In this document: positions 9,937 to 17,957 of the stretch, piece after piece
Layout of the letters: every line of letters begins with the position of its first letter
Position numbering within the stretch: the stretch's first letter is position 1
Source of the DNA: Enterococcus ureasiticus
GTDB lineage: Bacteria > Bacillota > Bacilli > Lactobacillales > Enterococcaceae
Length of the DNA stretch: 64,000 bases
Assembly: GCF_001730285.1 (NCBI RefSeq)
Contig: NZ_MIJZ01000016.1
Coordinates: forward strand, 62,001 to 126,000
Direction: 5' to 3'
Notes under the pieces: generated by a model
What the model was told of the DNA's origin: nothing
The model's input: only the letters and a program-made list of their open reading frames with translations
Databases searched by the model: none
Made by a program: the position numbers and the translations under genes

Positions 9937-10878
9937 TTAAAATTTTTCAAATGCTTGTAAAGCAAATGCCCCAATTGCTTCTCGTATTGCTGAACTATCA
10001 TAAACGTCATTTGTTAAAACAACGATAGCAAATGGTTTTGTTGAATCAAGAACTAGTCCGATATCATTTTCAACAGTGTCTAGCTCCCCAGTTTTATTCG
10101 CTACTTTGACCTCAGAAGGTAATTGGCTAGGAATCTTGGTTCTAACTGTTTGCCCACTCATGATTGTTAACATCTCTGAATAGGGCAATTCATTTTGATG
10201 AGCAACTATTTTCTTTAAAAATCCCATACAATCTGCCACTGATGTGTAGTTTTCTATGCCATTTATCCTAGCTTGCTCATCCAGCATCTTTCTTTCCAAT
10301 TTAGTCTCTTTATAGCCCTGATCTTCAAAATATTGATTTAAATGACTCATGCCCAAAAATTCAATCAGTCTGTTCGTCGCCTGATTATCACTTATTTGAA
10401 TCATTCGCCGCACCAATTCTTGGGTTGTTTCTCCGTCAATTTTTTCGTCTAAAGCAAGTTCATTTTCGTAAATATATGACATTATAAATACTTTGATGAC
10501 GCTAGCTGCGATAAAGGGCTCTGTATTTTGATTTGTTATATACTCGTCCTCATTGAAGGAATAAACACCATATCCAACTTTTCCTGCATTCGAAAATAAT
10601 TGAGATGCATCTAGTTTAGGGTGCACATTAGCTTGAGATTTAATTGGTTTGCTTGAGTTTTCTGCTGTCGAATCTAGTTGATTTGCTGTTGAAGAACCAT
10701 TGCTTTGATTCACCGATTTTTTAGTAGTTTTGGTATTGATAGTGTTAGATTGATATTCAAAATCTTGACTCGTTGATTCCTTGTTTTTAATAGACAATGA
10801 AATTAAAACAACAACTGTTACAATGATTGAACTTAAAAAGAGAACAACGTACTTTCTATTTGCTTTTTTTTGTTTCAA
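9937..10878 (-). CDS. Class A beta-lactamase-fold serine hydrolase, membrane-anchored
   Basis: The 313-residue product has one N-terminal membrane helix (about residues 10-30), a Ser/Thr/Asn-rich spacer (35-85) and an extracellular penicillin-recognising domain. The three family motifs are present: S126-V-I-K129, S163-D-N165 and K262-T-G264. The region between SDN and KTG lacks a clear ExxLN omega-loop signature, so true beta-lactamase activity is doubtful. It more likely acts on peptidoglycan or is regulatory. It heads the operon that continues into the DUF975 and zinc-ribbon genes. A claim of antibiotic resistance is not supported by sequence alone. Confidence 0.8.
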   Translation of the reverse strand: MKQKKANRKYVVLFLSSIIVTVVVLISLSIKNKESTSQDFEYQSNTINTKTTKKSVNQSNGSSTANQLDSTAENSSKPIKSQANVHPKLDASQLFSNAGKVGYGVYSFNEDEYITNQNTEPFIAASVIKVFIMSYIYENELALDEKIDGETTQELVRRMIQISDNQATNRLIEFLGMSHLNQYFEDQGYKETKLERKMLDEQARINGIENYTSVADCMGFLKKIVAHQNELPYSEMLTIMSGQTVRTKIPSQLPSEVKVANKTGELDTVENDIGLVLDSTKPFAIVVLTNDVYDSSAIREAIGAFALQAFEKF

Positions 10879-11058
10879 AATAAGCTCCTTGATCCTATTT
10901 AGTATATAAATATTTTACCATAAATTAAAAATATTTATATAGAGGATTACATGGCCAGACTATTTATTTCGAATTATTATCATAACGTCCTTTTAACGTA
11001 ATTCGTTTTATTCCCTTATCATAAAAGTGCTTGTTTAATAAACAATCTTTTTGTCTAA

Positions 11059-12612
11059 CTATTTAGCAAATTTTGCTTTGACTGTTTTAATTAAATAGCC
11101 ATTTTCATCATAGACCGCAGTTATTCCACCCGGTTTTACAATCATAATTAACCCTTTAGATAAAAATATCTGCTCATTTTCTTTTGTTTGATAAAATAAC
11201 TGTCCATCCTTGTCATAATAATATTTTTTATACTTTCCTCCTGATGAATTCCGAGTTACTTGATAAATATTTTGGATTTTTTCTATCTCGATATCTGATC
11301 TAGCCGTTGCTTCAATAAGAATCTTTCCTTTTTTATTTAATAGCCCCTCATTATGATCCTTTGTCCTAAAAATAGATAATCCAGAATCTGTAAACTTACT
11401 AAATGTATAAATCTTTTTTGTTTGGCTCTGTGTTTCAGAAAAAATCTTTTTTCCAGAACTAGTTATAATGGCTGGAAAAGCATCTTCACCCAGTTTTTGA
11501 ATAGAAAACAACCCATTGCCAAGATAAAAAGGAGAGTTTTCATAACTGCCTGAAAATTTTTCGACCAACTCGAATTTTTCGTTCATCAAGCCATATTTTT
11601 CATCATGAAGTTTTCCAATTCTAACTAAAATAGTATCATCTTGCAAAAAGCCGTTAACAATAGAAACATCATCGTCTACTTCATCAGCAACTACTGTCAC
11701 CACTTCACCAGCTTCATTAATAACAAGGTCATCACCATATGATATGGCTAAAGCAAGACCTTTTTCAGAAAAAGATGAAATATGTTTAAACAATAAAGGT
11801 TCTTCATCCTCATAGATTACTTTACCTTGTTGATTAATTAGGCCATACTTATCTTCTTCTGTTTTATAAATCGCTGCTGAACGTTGTGCATAAGGAAAAA
11901 TCTCTGTTATTCCCATTTTCTTTGCTTCTTCTGGCGAAAAAATTAATCCTTTTTTATCGTGGACAATTCCATAACCTCCATCGATTTTAACAACTGCTAA
12001 CGCCGTATCGACACCTTCTTCTTCCTGATAGTCAAAACTTTCAATACCTTTTAATAGCATCTTCCCTTCATTATTCATTAATCCCTCAGTATCGTCTTTG
12101 AAATGAACATGAGCGAAATTGGCGTTTCTAAAACTAAAACCTTTTATACTATCTGGCATATCTTTGGCTTCTTTTACAAGTGTTCCATCATTCAAAATAA
12201 GCCCAAATTTATTCAGATCAGTATCCTCATACTGACCATATTTACTATTTTCAAACGTCCTATTTTGGATTCTAAATTTTGGATTTTCTGGAAAAATTTG
12301 ATAACTGTCTGTATTAAAATAAAACACATCGTACCTAGTTGTCGTATATTCCAACAACGTACTATTAGAAAACGCATCTAGTTCTTTTACACGCTCTTTT
12401 TCTCCATCCATTAAAATAGTTCCCTCAGCATCCATTAATCCCATAAAATTGTTGGACGTATAAATAATTGGACGCTCAACTATTGATTTTTCAGCTTTTT
12501 TTATCAGTTTTTCTTTATTTTCAGATTGCTCTGCTTCTTCCTTATTCGTACAGCCACTGACAAAAACACTTAACAAAAGAAATATACCTAAAACCCAACT
12601 TTTTTTATTCAT
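11059..12612 (-). CDS. WG-repeat lipoprotein
   Basis: Start ATG at 12612 lies 5 nt after GGAGGG, giving about 517 residues; the ATG 18 nt upstream precedes that site. A lipoprotein signal peptide is present with lipobox VSGC. The rest consists of about nine degenerate WG-type repeats of the form GLxNxxGKxL: NFMGLMDAEGTIL, KFGLILNDGTLV, EGLMNNEGKMLL, KYGLINQQGKVIY, KYGLMNEKFELV and EGLLNKKGKILIE. WG repeats form beta-structures of poorly known function, often in surface proteins. The gene appears monocistronic, with 180 nt to the next gene downstream and the dinB terminator upstream. Confidence 0.82.
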   Translation of the reverse strand: MNKKSWVLGIFLLLSVFVSGCTNKEEAEQSENKEKLIKKAEKSIVERPIIYTSNNFMGLMDAEGTILMDGEKERVKELDAFSNSTLLEYTTTRYDVFYFNTDSYQIFPENPKFRIQNRTFENSKYGQYEDTDLNKFGLILNDGTLVKEAKDMPDSIKGFSFRNANFAHVHFKDDTEGLMNNEGKMLLKGIESFDYQEEEGVDTALAVVKIDGGYGIVHDKKGLIFSPEEAKKMGITEIFPYAQRSAAIYKTEEDKYGLINQQGKVIYEDEEPLLFKHISSFSEKGLALAISYGDDLVINEAGEVVTVVADEVDDDVSIVNGFLQDDTILVRIGKLHDEKYGLMNEKFELVEKFSGSYENSPFYLGNGLFSIQKLGEDAFPAIITSSGKKIFSETQSQTKKIYTFSKFTDSGLSIFRTKDHNEGLLNKKGKILIEATARSDIEIEKIQNIYQVTRNSSGGKYKKYYYDKDGQLFYQTKENEQIFLSKGLIMIVKPGGITAVYDENGYLIKTVKAKFAK

Positions 12613-12773
12613 TTCACCCTCCATTATCATTATTAAAAAACAACTAACTCTCTTATTCTAACAAAAAAATGAGCTTGTTTACAAGATAGGCTTTCTTTTG
12701 ATCTATGTTCATTCTCACTCTTTATAATCTATCTTTTTTTCTAGTCTCAAATATTTTGTTTTCTCTTGGACGC

Positions 12774-12816
12774 ACAAAAATAGAGGGGAAACTCATCCGT
12801 CGATAAGTTTCTCCTC
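12774..12816 (-). terminator. Terminator of the dinB transcript
   Basis: On the - strand, the stem GAGGAGAAACTTA / TGAGTTTCCCCTC (with G-U pairs) is followed by TATTTTTG. It lies 36 nt after the DinB stop codon. Confidence 0.75.
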
Positions 12817-12851
12817 AAATCTTAGTATATTATATTGCAGAGGCTTAGCTA

Positions 12852-13361
12852 CTATTTCCCAATAACCAATCTTCTTGTATAAACTGCTTGCCCCGAATGC
12901 ATCACTGCATCATCAATAGCAGAAACTAACCGATCCTGACGTGTAACAACTGGTGTCCAGTTTGTATCTACCACATCGCTAAGACTGGCTTCATCAAGCG
13001 TTTCTAAATAGGTATTCGTAAAATCAACGCTAGCTGTTAAATAATCACGTAATAATTCTTTATCTTTCACTATGACTTTAGCTGCTTGTTCGGGCGTATG
13101 ACACCAATCTTGCGTATCATCTGGCAAATCCAAAGCAAATTTGGTACTCCAACCAGAATCCAGCCATAGTGGTTTCGTATTGTTAAGTTCTGAAATTTGA
13201 TAATCAAGTTCTCGAGCAGTGTGCCAAATTAGCCAAGTAACTGATTTGATCAAGGGTGCCGGCATAGTATTTGCTTCGTCTACCTTCATTTGACCAAGTG
13301 TCTCTTCAAAACGTTCCTGCGCTCGTTTTAAAGTATCCATAGAAAATTGTGTAACTTTCAT
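12852..13361 (-). CDS. DinB family protein
   Basis: Start ATG at 13361 is set by AAAGGAGAG 8 nt upstream; the frame is open further but without a ribosome site. The product is about 169 residues. DinB-fold metal-ligand positions are visible: His in LIWHTARELDYQ (about residue 50) and His in DAVMHSGQAVYTRRL near the C-terminus, with a third candidate in DWCHTPEQ. DinB proteins form four-helix bundles that bind a divalent metal, and many are thiol-dependent S-transferases; the substrate here is unknown. A broken copy lies at 7801-7935. The gene is 134 nt downstream of hdeD copy 1 and could be read from its promoter. Confidence 0.8.
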   Translation of the reverse strand: MKVTQFSMDTLKRAQERFEETLGQMKVDEANTMPAPLIKSVTWLIWHTARELDYQISELNNTKPLWLDSGWSTKFALDLPDDTQDWCHTPEQAAKVIVKDKELLRDYLTASVDFTNTYLETLDEASLSDVVDTNWTPVVTRQDRLVSAIDDAVMHSGQAVYTRRLVIGK

Positions 13362-13494
13362 CGTAGATCTCTCCTTTTGTGTTTGAGATAGAAACAGCCT
13401 GTCATGTACTAGGTATCTATTAAACACTTTACTACAGTGGTTATGTAACATCAAATTTTCCAAACTTTACTATTTCAATCAGCCTATTCTCTAT

Positions 13495-14007
13495 TTAAAA
13501 TGCAGCAATTAAATAATTGATTCCTGTTAACAAAAGATAAAAACCAACTAAAAAAGCTAATGTCAACACTGAAACTAATGGGTTAAAGAATAACATAATA
13601 CCAATAATGATTCCTAAAATATTGATAACAAGTGAAAACCAATAGTAGCTTTCGCTGATTTGTTTTGCAACGTCTTTGTTTGCTAAGTATCCTACTGAGT
13701 CACAGATAAACCAGATTGCAAAAACAAATGGCGAAACAACCATGCCTAATGCAAGATGGGATAAAAAGAAAATTCCAATAAGAAGATCAACGATACTAAT
13801 CAGCATATGCGCAAACTTGTTTTTTATTTCTGTATTTTGATTCCGGGTAAACAAGCCAAATAGTCCTTTCCCTATGGTCAAAATTGAAGCGAATATGACC
13901 AACGCAGCTATATCATCTGCTGGATTTTGAAATGCGATGATAGAAATTCCTGTAAATAATAGTCCGATGATAAAATACTTGGCGCTAAATTTTCTTTCTG
14001 TTGTCAT
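13495..14007 (-). CDS. HdeD family membrane protein, copy 1
   Basis: The 170-residue protein has about six membrane segments and the paired-helix pattern of the HdeD/DUF308 family (for example ILGIIIGIMLFFNPLVSVLTLAFLVGFYLLLTGINYLIAAF, shown here in parts: IIGIMLFFNPL and LVGFYLLLTGINYLIAAF). HdeD is an acid-resistance membrane protein in enterobacteria. It starts MTTERKF 8-10 nt after GGAGG. It is about 85% identical by eye to copy 2 at 30676-31188. Both copies share a promoter layout: an inverted repeat TTTCG-N7-CGACA, a -10 box TATACT 32 nt later, and a palindrome GTTGAT-N4-ATCAAC in the leader. Confidence 0.85.
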   Translation of the reverse strand: MTTERKFSAKYFIIGLLFTGISIIAFQNPADDIAALVIFASILTIGKGLFGLFTRNQNTEIKNKFAHMLISIVDLLIGIFFLSHLALGMVVSPFVFAIWFICDSVGYLANKDVAKQISESYYWFSLVINILGIIIGIMLFFNPLVSVLTLAFLVGFYLLLTGINYLIAAF

Positions 14008-14037
14008 AACTTTTATTCCTCCGTTATTTTAATTTCA

Positions 14038-14053
14038 GTTGATGTTTATCAAC
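14038..14053. promoter_or_regulatory. Palindromic operator candidate in hdeD copy 1 leader
   Basis: GTTGATGTTTATCAAC is a 16-bp palindrome with 6-bp arms, lying 12 nt downstream of the -10 box and just before the ribosome site. The same palindrome (GTTGAT-N4-ATCAAC) sits at the equivalent place upstream of hdeD copy 2. Its position fits a repressor site of the TetR type (inference). Confidence 0.6.
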
Positions 14054-14064
14054 ATGATAAACGT

Positions 14065-14119
14065 AGTATAAAAGATACATTGGTGTTTATATTTTCATAT
14101 GTTGTCGTATGAAACGAAA
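14065..14119 (-). promoter_or_regulatory. hdeD copy 1 promoter with TTTCG-N7-CGACA box
   Basis: On the - strand, TTTCG (14119-14115), seven bases and CGACA (14107-14103) are followed 32 nt later by TATACT (14070-14065). No convincing -35 hexamer is present, which fits an activator-dependent promoter. The same arrangement occurs at four other places in this window. Confidence 0.6.
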
Positions 14120-14570
14120 CAAAATATGAACGAGACCTTCAACCTTTTGAATTACTGTCGAAATACTCTCAATTTTTGTTTAGCTTTCTGTGTTTTTACT
14201 CTAAAAAAAAGGCTGTTCTTCTAATAAGGGATCGTGATCAAATTCGAAGATTTATAGGTAATCTAATTTTATCTCCTTCTTGAAATGCCAAAAATAGATC
14301 CCTCACCATCTTGTACGTATCGAATAAAAAATACATTCTTCGCTGATTGGGTTTGCCCAAAAATCACGATCGATATATTGTAGTTATTTCACTTGATGAT
14401 CGCTCTCTAAACAAGAACTAAAATATCTGAAGTACTAAATTCAAACTGCGAAAGAATACATGGATGAACACTATTTGAAAATTTCAGCTTAAGAATGTAG
14501 CTCTACTCGTTTTGAAGAACATTCTATTGTTAGATTACAACAGGATAATCAAACGTTTTTTCCCTTGCTA
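14120..14570. other. Intergenic region without recognisable gene
   Basis: About 450 bases between the hdeD copy 1 promoter and the gntR terminator. No ORF with a ribosome site, tRNA or repeat was recognised. The complementary words TCGTGATC and GATCACGA-like sequence (near 14229 and 14368) hint at an old inverted repeat, but no transposase remnant could be read. Confidence 0.5.
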
Positions 14571-14571
14571 A

Positions 14572-14610
14572 AAAGCTGACTTTGAGCTTAAATTGCTCAA
14601 AATCAGCTTT
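14572..14610 (-). terminator. Terminator of the gntR transcript
   Basis: AAAGCTGACTTTGAGC (14572-14587) pairs with GCTCAAAATCAGCTTT (14595-14610), a 16-bp stem with one G-U pair, followed on the - strand by T5. It lies 42 nt after the GntR stop codon. Confidence 0.85.
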
Positions 14611-14651
14611 ATCTCACTTATAGAAAAGTCAGTTCAATCGAACCTTTTTAA

Positions 14652-15386
14652 TCAGTATGTTTTTTTAAACATAAATAACTCAGCTTTGCGATAATCATAA
14701 CAAATTTTGGAAAATGCTAACAACTTTCCTGAACTTAAAAATGTATCATCTCGTACCACCAATGTAGGAGCACCTATAGCCAATTTGAAAAAACTTGCAC
14801 CAGGCTCAGAAAGAGGTTCACTACTAATAACTTTGTCAATAAAGCCTATCTTTATATTTTTGTTTTCTTCAAAATAGTTAAAGACGGAATCATACATTGA
14901 TTCTTCTGGAATTTCTTGGATAACTGACTGTAAAAAATAGGACTTTTCAGATAGATACGGCTCGTCATCAAGTGTCCTCAAGCGATTAATTTCAATCAAT
15001 TGCACCTCTTGGGCCAATTCATTATTTTTTGGTAAAAAATCAGCTTCTGCCACGCTCACGATCCGATGACTAGCGTCTATAGTTTTAATCGTTCGGCCAG
15101 GTCGTGCCATTTCTTCTGTTATTCCAATGTTATTTTGTAAGTTCAGCACTTTTTCATGGCGTTCTGGACGGATAAAAGAACCCACACCTTGCGCTTGATA
15201 AATAACTCCCATATCACCAAGCTGCGCCAAAGCTTGACGTAATGCATAACGTGACACACTATAATAGGTCATTAATTTTTGTTCACTCGGTAACTTCCCA
15301 TTTTCATCTGCCAATTTACCATCTTGTATTTCATTAATCATCTCTTTGACTAATGTTTTAATATCAAGTGGATTCTTGCTTTGCAT
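14652..15386 (-). CDS. GntR/UTRA family transcriptional regulator
   Basis: The 244-residue product has an N-terminal GntR winged helix (about residues 10-75; KLPSEQKLMTYYSVSRYALRQAL and GVIYQAQGVGSFI) and a C-terminal UTRA ligand-binding domain (about 95-240; EINRLRTLDDEPYLSEKSYF). UTRA regulators of the HutC subfamily sense small metabolites, often sugar phosphates. It lies 125 nt downstream of the PTS permease gene on the same strand. It probably regulates that permease through the perfect palindrome at 17466-17483 (inference). ATG is 8 nt after AGGAGT. Confidence 0.85.
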   Translation of the reverse strand: MQSKNPLDIKTLVKEMINEIQDGKLADENGKLPSEQKLMTYYSVSRYALRQALAQLGDMGVIYQAQGVGSFIRPERHEKVLNLQNNIGITEEMARPGRTIKTIDASHRIVSVAEADFLPKNNELAQEVQLIEINRLRTLDDEPYLSEKSYFLQSVIQEIPEESMYDSVFNYFEENKNIKIGFIDKVISSEPLSEPGASFFKLAIGAPTLVVRDDTFLSSGKLLAFSKICYDYRKAELFMFKKTY

Positions 15387-15510
15387 CTTTAGACACTCCT
15401 TTTTGTTAGGTCTAGTGAATATTATCCTATTACTCTACCTTATACCAGCTCATTAAAATAATACATTCCTTTTTATTATGCGTTCAATTACTTCTTTGTT
15501 CCCTCAGTTA

Positions 15511-16869
15511 CTATACGCTTGTTGCAGTAGCTTTCGCTTGTTCATCTTGATACAATTTTCCATCATAAAATTTAATAAATGGGAACCAAATTACAAATGC
15601 CACAGCTGCACAGACGATCGCTAATACAAAAGCTCTCCAGTCACCGCCTGAACCAATAAACCCTGACAAGCCAAGCGGGGTTGGCCACGCAACTTGTGCT
15701 ATCGGTGGATTGACCATGCCGAATTTGATTGCAAAATACGCTACTGACATTGAGCTCATTGGCGCTAAGAAAAACGGAATCGCTGTATACGGATTGTATA
15801 CAACTGGCATCCCAAATAAAATCGGCTCATTGATATTAAACAACGACGGTACAACTGCCGCCTTACCTAAAGCGCCTAACTGAGCTGATTTTGCAAAAAA
15901 TGTGATGAAGATAACCATACCAAGTGTTGCCCCTGAACCACCAATCGTTACAAAACTATTATTAAATTCACCCGCAAAAGGAAGATTCGCACCATTTTGA
16001 TTTTGAACCATATTTGATAAAACAATTGGTGTTAAAAATGAAGTGACGATTGTTGCACCATGAATTCCGACTATCCAAAGTGCATGCATCAAGAAATAAA
16101 TAACCAATAAACCAATCCATGTGTTGGTTAAATTCGTTACAAAACTAAATGGAATAGCGATCATTTTAAATATATCTGTTCCAAGAGCAACTAGTACGCC
16201 ATTAATAATAATAACCGTCAATGCAATCAAGACAGTTGGGATAAGTGCTGTAAAAGAATTTGAAACACCTGTTGGTACAGTTTCAGGCATCTTGATCACC
16301 CATTTACGTTTCACACATAAAGCATAGATTTTAACAGCAACTATAGACATAATGATTGCAGTAAAAATACCTGTTGTACCTAGTCGAGTAACGCCACCTG
16401 ACATTTCCCAACCATCAATAATTTTTTTATCATCTGTCACCACATTTACTAAAGTAGCAATTCCGCCATCAAAAATCAATTCTGGTAAACACATGAAGTA
16501 AGCCATCATAGATAATAATGCGCCGTTCATGGGATTTAGATTAATTTTTTCTTCTTGAGCTTGAATTTTTGTATACTCATAACCAAAAACAATACAAAAA
16601 TAAAGTGCTAAAATCCCCATAGTTGCCATATTACCAAGCATATATAAGCTCTCAACTCGCTCAAACGAAATTTCCCATATTCCTTGCAGCACAGGAAAAC
16701 TCTGAGGTAAAACAGCAATAATTAGAAACATTGAGCCTACAATTGTAAAAGGAATTGAGGCCATCCCCGCAGCCATAACGCCACGAACAATTCTAAACTG
16801 GGAAATTTTCCCCATAGGTCCCATTAAATAGTTATTCAAAAATGTAAATAGTTTGTTTTCTGAATCCAT
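15511..16869 (-). CDS. PTS permease EIIC, lactose/cellobiose family
   Basis: Start ATG at 16869 (MDSENKLF) has AAAGGTG 7 nt upstream; an in-frame GTG 9 nt earlier is part of that site. The product is about 452 residues with roughly ten membrane helices and family motifs GGSGATLGMVIF, FNINEPILFGMPVVYNP and WPTPLGLSGF. EIIC forms the sugar channel of a phosphotransferase system. No EIIA or EIIB is encoded here, so those must come from elsewhere. It follows a 165-residue membrane protein by 5 nt and precedes a GntR regulator. Substrate unknown, probably a beta-glucoside or oligosaccharide. Confidence 0.85.
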   Translation of the reverse strand: MDSENKLFTFLNNYLMGPMGKISQFRIVRGVMAAGMASIPFTIVGSMFLIIAVLPQSFPVLQGIWEISFERVESLYMLGNMATMGILALYFCIVFGYEYTKIQAQEEKINLNPMNGALLSMMAYFMCLPELIFDGGIATLVNVVTDDKKIIDGWEMSGGVTRLGTTGIFTAIIMSIVAVKIYALCVKRKWVIKMPETVPTGVSNSFTALIPTVLIALTVIIINGVLVALGTDIFKMIAIPFSFVTNLTNTWIGLLVIYFLMHALWIVGIHGATIVTSFLTPIVLSNMVQNQNGANLPFAGEFNNSFVTIGGSGATLGMVIFITFFAKSAQLGALGKAAVVPSLFNINEPILFGMPVVYNPYTAIPFFLAPMSSMSVAYFAIKFGMVNPPIAQVAWPTPLGLSGFIGSGGDWRAFVLAIVCAAVAFVIWFPFIKFYDGKLYQDEQAKATATSV

Positions 16870-16874
16870 GATTA

Positions 16875-17372
16875 TCACCTTTCTTTTTTTACATTATTTT
16901 CAAAAATTTCCATATGTCTTAAATAAGCATCTTTGTCATGTTCGATTTTCCAAACACGACCTTCAACAACTATGCTAACAAGACACCCCACGACAAGACA
17001 TGTAAGCAACAACCCACGCCCTTCACTATTGATAAACGGAAAGAGTAATGGTTGATGCCCTATCAATATTGTTATGATTCCTAACAAATTACTAAAGATC
17101 TGTATAGCATATCCAGTTTTAGTAATGAACAAACGATTAGATGGATGCCAATATTTAGTGGTCTGTTCAATTATGATAGCGATGTCAATTACAATTAGCA
17201 ACAACGGTAGAATAATCCAGATACTCAAAGCTGAAAAAGACAATATACTCCAATATAAATTGACAAAGAAAAATAATGCTGTAGTGTAGCGAAATAGTAA
17301 AAAGCGATTAAAATAAATACTTCTTAGCTTAGATTGTTTAATTAATTCTGTTTCAGCTGATGTATTTTTCAT
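16875..17372 (-). CDS. Four-helix membrane protein of unknown function, PTS-linked
   Basis: The 165-residue product has about four hydrophobic segments (FRYTTALFFFVNLYWSILSF, IWIILPLLLIVIDIAIII, IQIFSNLLGIITILIG, GLLLTCLVVGCLVSIVVEG) and charged termini. I do not recognise a family. It is the first gene after the palindrome-bearing promoter and is followed 5 nt later by the PTS EIIC, so the two are almost certainly translationally linked. An accessory role in that transport system is inference. The ribosome site AAGGAAGG precedes the ATG. Confidence 0.7.
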   Translation of the reverse strand: MKNTSAETELIKQSKLRSIYFNRFLLFRYTTALFFFVNLYWSILSFSALSIWIILPLLLIVIDIAIIIEQTTKYWHPSNRLFITKTGYAIQIFSNLLGIITILIGHQPLLFPFINSEGRGLLLTCLVVGCLVSIVVEGRVWKIEHDKDAYLRHMEIFENNVKKER

Positions 17373-17465
17373 TTTCCGTTCCTTCCTTTTACATTTAATG
17401 AAGTCCTCCTGAATTAAACTTTTTTTGCATCATCACGTCCTTTAAAATTATTAGTAATCAATTTC

Positions 17466-17483
17466 AACTTGTTCGAACAAGTT
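17466..17483. promoter_or_regulatory. Perfect 18-bp palindrome, probable GntR operator
   Basis: AACTTGTTCGAACAAGTT is perfectly self-complementary and lies immediately downstream of the -10 box of the PTS operon. Placement at the transcription start and the linked GntR gene suggest a repressor site (inference). Confidence 0.65.
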
Positions 17484-17484
17484 A

Positions 17485-17521
17485 AGGATAACACATTACA
17501 GCAACAGTGTAAACGCATTCT
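17485..17521 (-). promoter_or_regulatory. Promoter of the PTS operon with weak cre-like overlap
   Basis: On the - strand, TTTACA (17513-17508), a 17-nt spacer and TATCCT (17490-17485) form a good sigma-A promoter. On the + strand, TGTAAACGCATTCT (17508-17521) matches the catabolite-response consensus with two mismatches and overlaps the -35 box; this part is weak. Confidence 0.6.
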
Positions 17522-17900
17522 TTCTTTTCATTTAGCTTAATAAGCGTCGTTGAATTTAGCTTTTTAAAAAAAACGAAACTTTCTAGATGATTCAGATAAA
17601 TAAATGGAAATAATCTAAGAATCTTATAAGATAATTTTATTGTAGAGTACTTTGGTTAGAAATTAAAATCAACAAGTTTGAGAGGAATTTTCCTGTAGAA
17701 AGCAAACTAATTGATCCAATTCTTCAGATTTTCTTCAGCAACATTCATTGACAAAGAAGCCATATATAGTTGTTTTTGGGCTGAATACATTAAGTTCATC
17801 TTTACGGTATTAATAGTGTTAACTTCTATTAATTCTAGATTTTGTTAAGCAAGAAGTTAATTAAATATGGTACAATTGTTTTAATAATTTTAAGAAAGGG
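17522..17900. promoter_or_regulatory. Intergenic region with extended -10 promoter for the GNAT gene
   Basis: About 380 bases between divergent transcription units. Near its right end an extended -10 element, TGGTACAAT (17868-17877), precedes the leader ORF and GNAT gene. Nothing else was recognised. Confidence 0.45.
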
Positions 17901-17908
17901 GCTTTCCA

Positions 17909-17938
17909 ATGAATAGAGTATCTTATATTTCATTCTAA
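17909..17938 (+). CDS. Nine-residue leader ORF upstream of GNAT gene
   Basis: ATG follows AAAGGGG by 6 nt and encodes MNRVSYISF before TAA. The main ORF begins 19 nt after the stop with its own GGAGG. Such arrangements occur in translational attenuation of acetyltransferases and other resistance genes. No strong hairpin hiding the second ribosome site was found, so the role is open. Confidence 0.45.
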   Translation: MNRVSYISF

Positions 17939-17957
17939 AAAAATATGGAGGAAATAA

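Noticed and set aside
9937-10878. Calling the class A-fold hydrolase a beta-lactamase
   Set aside because: SxxK, SDN and KTG are present, but the omega-loop ExxLN signature needed for deacylation is not recognisable.
14120-14570. Insertion-sequence remnant
   Set aside because: Some inverted words are present, but no transposase-like translation or clear terminal repeats could be read on either strand.
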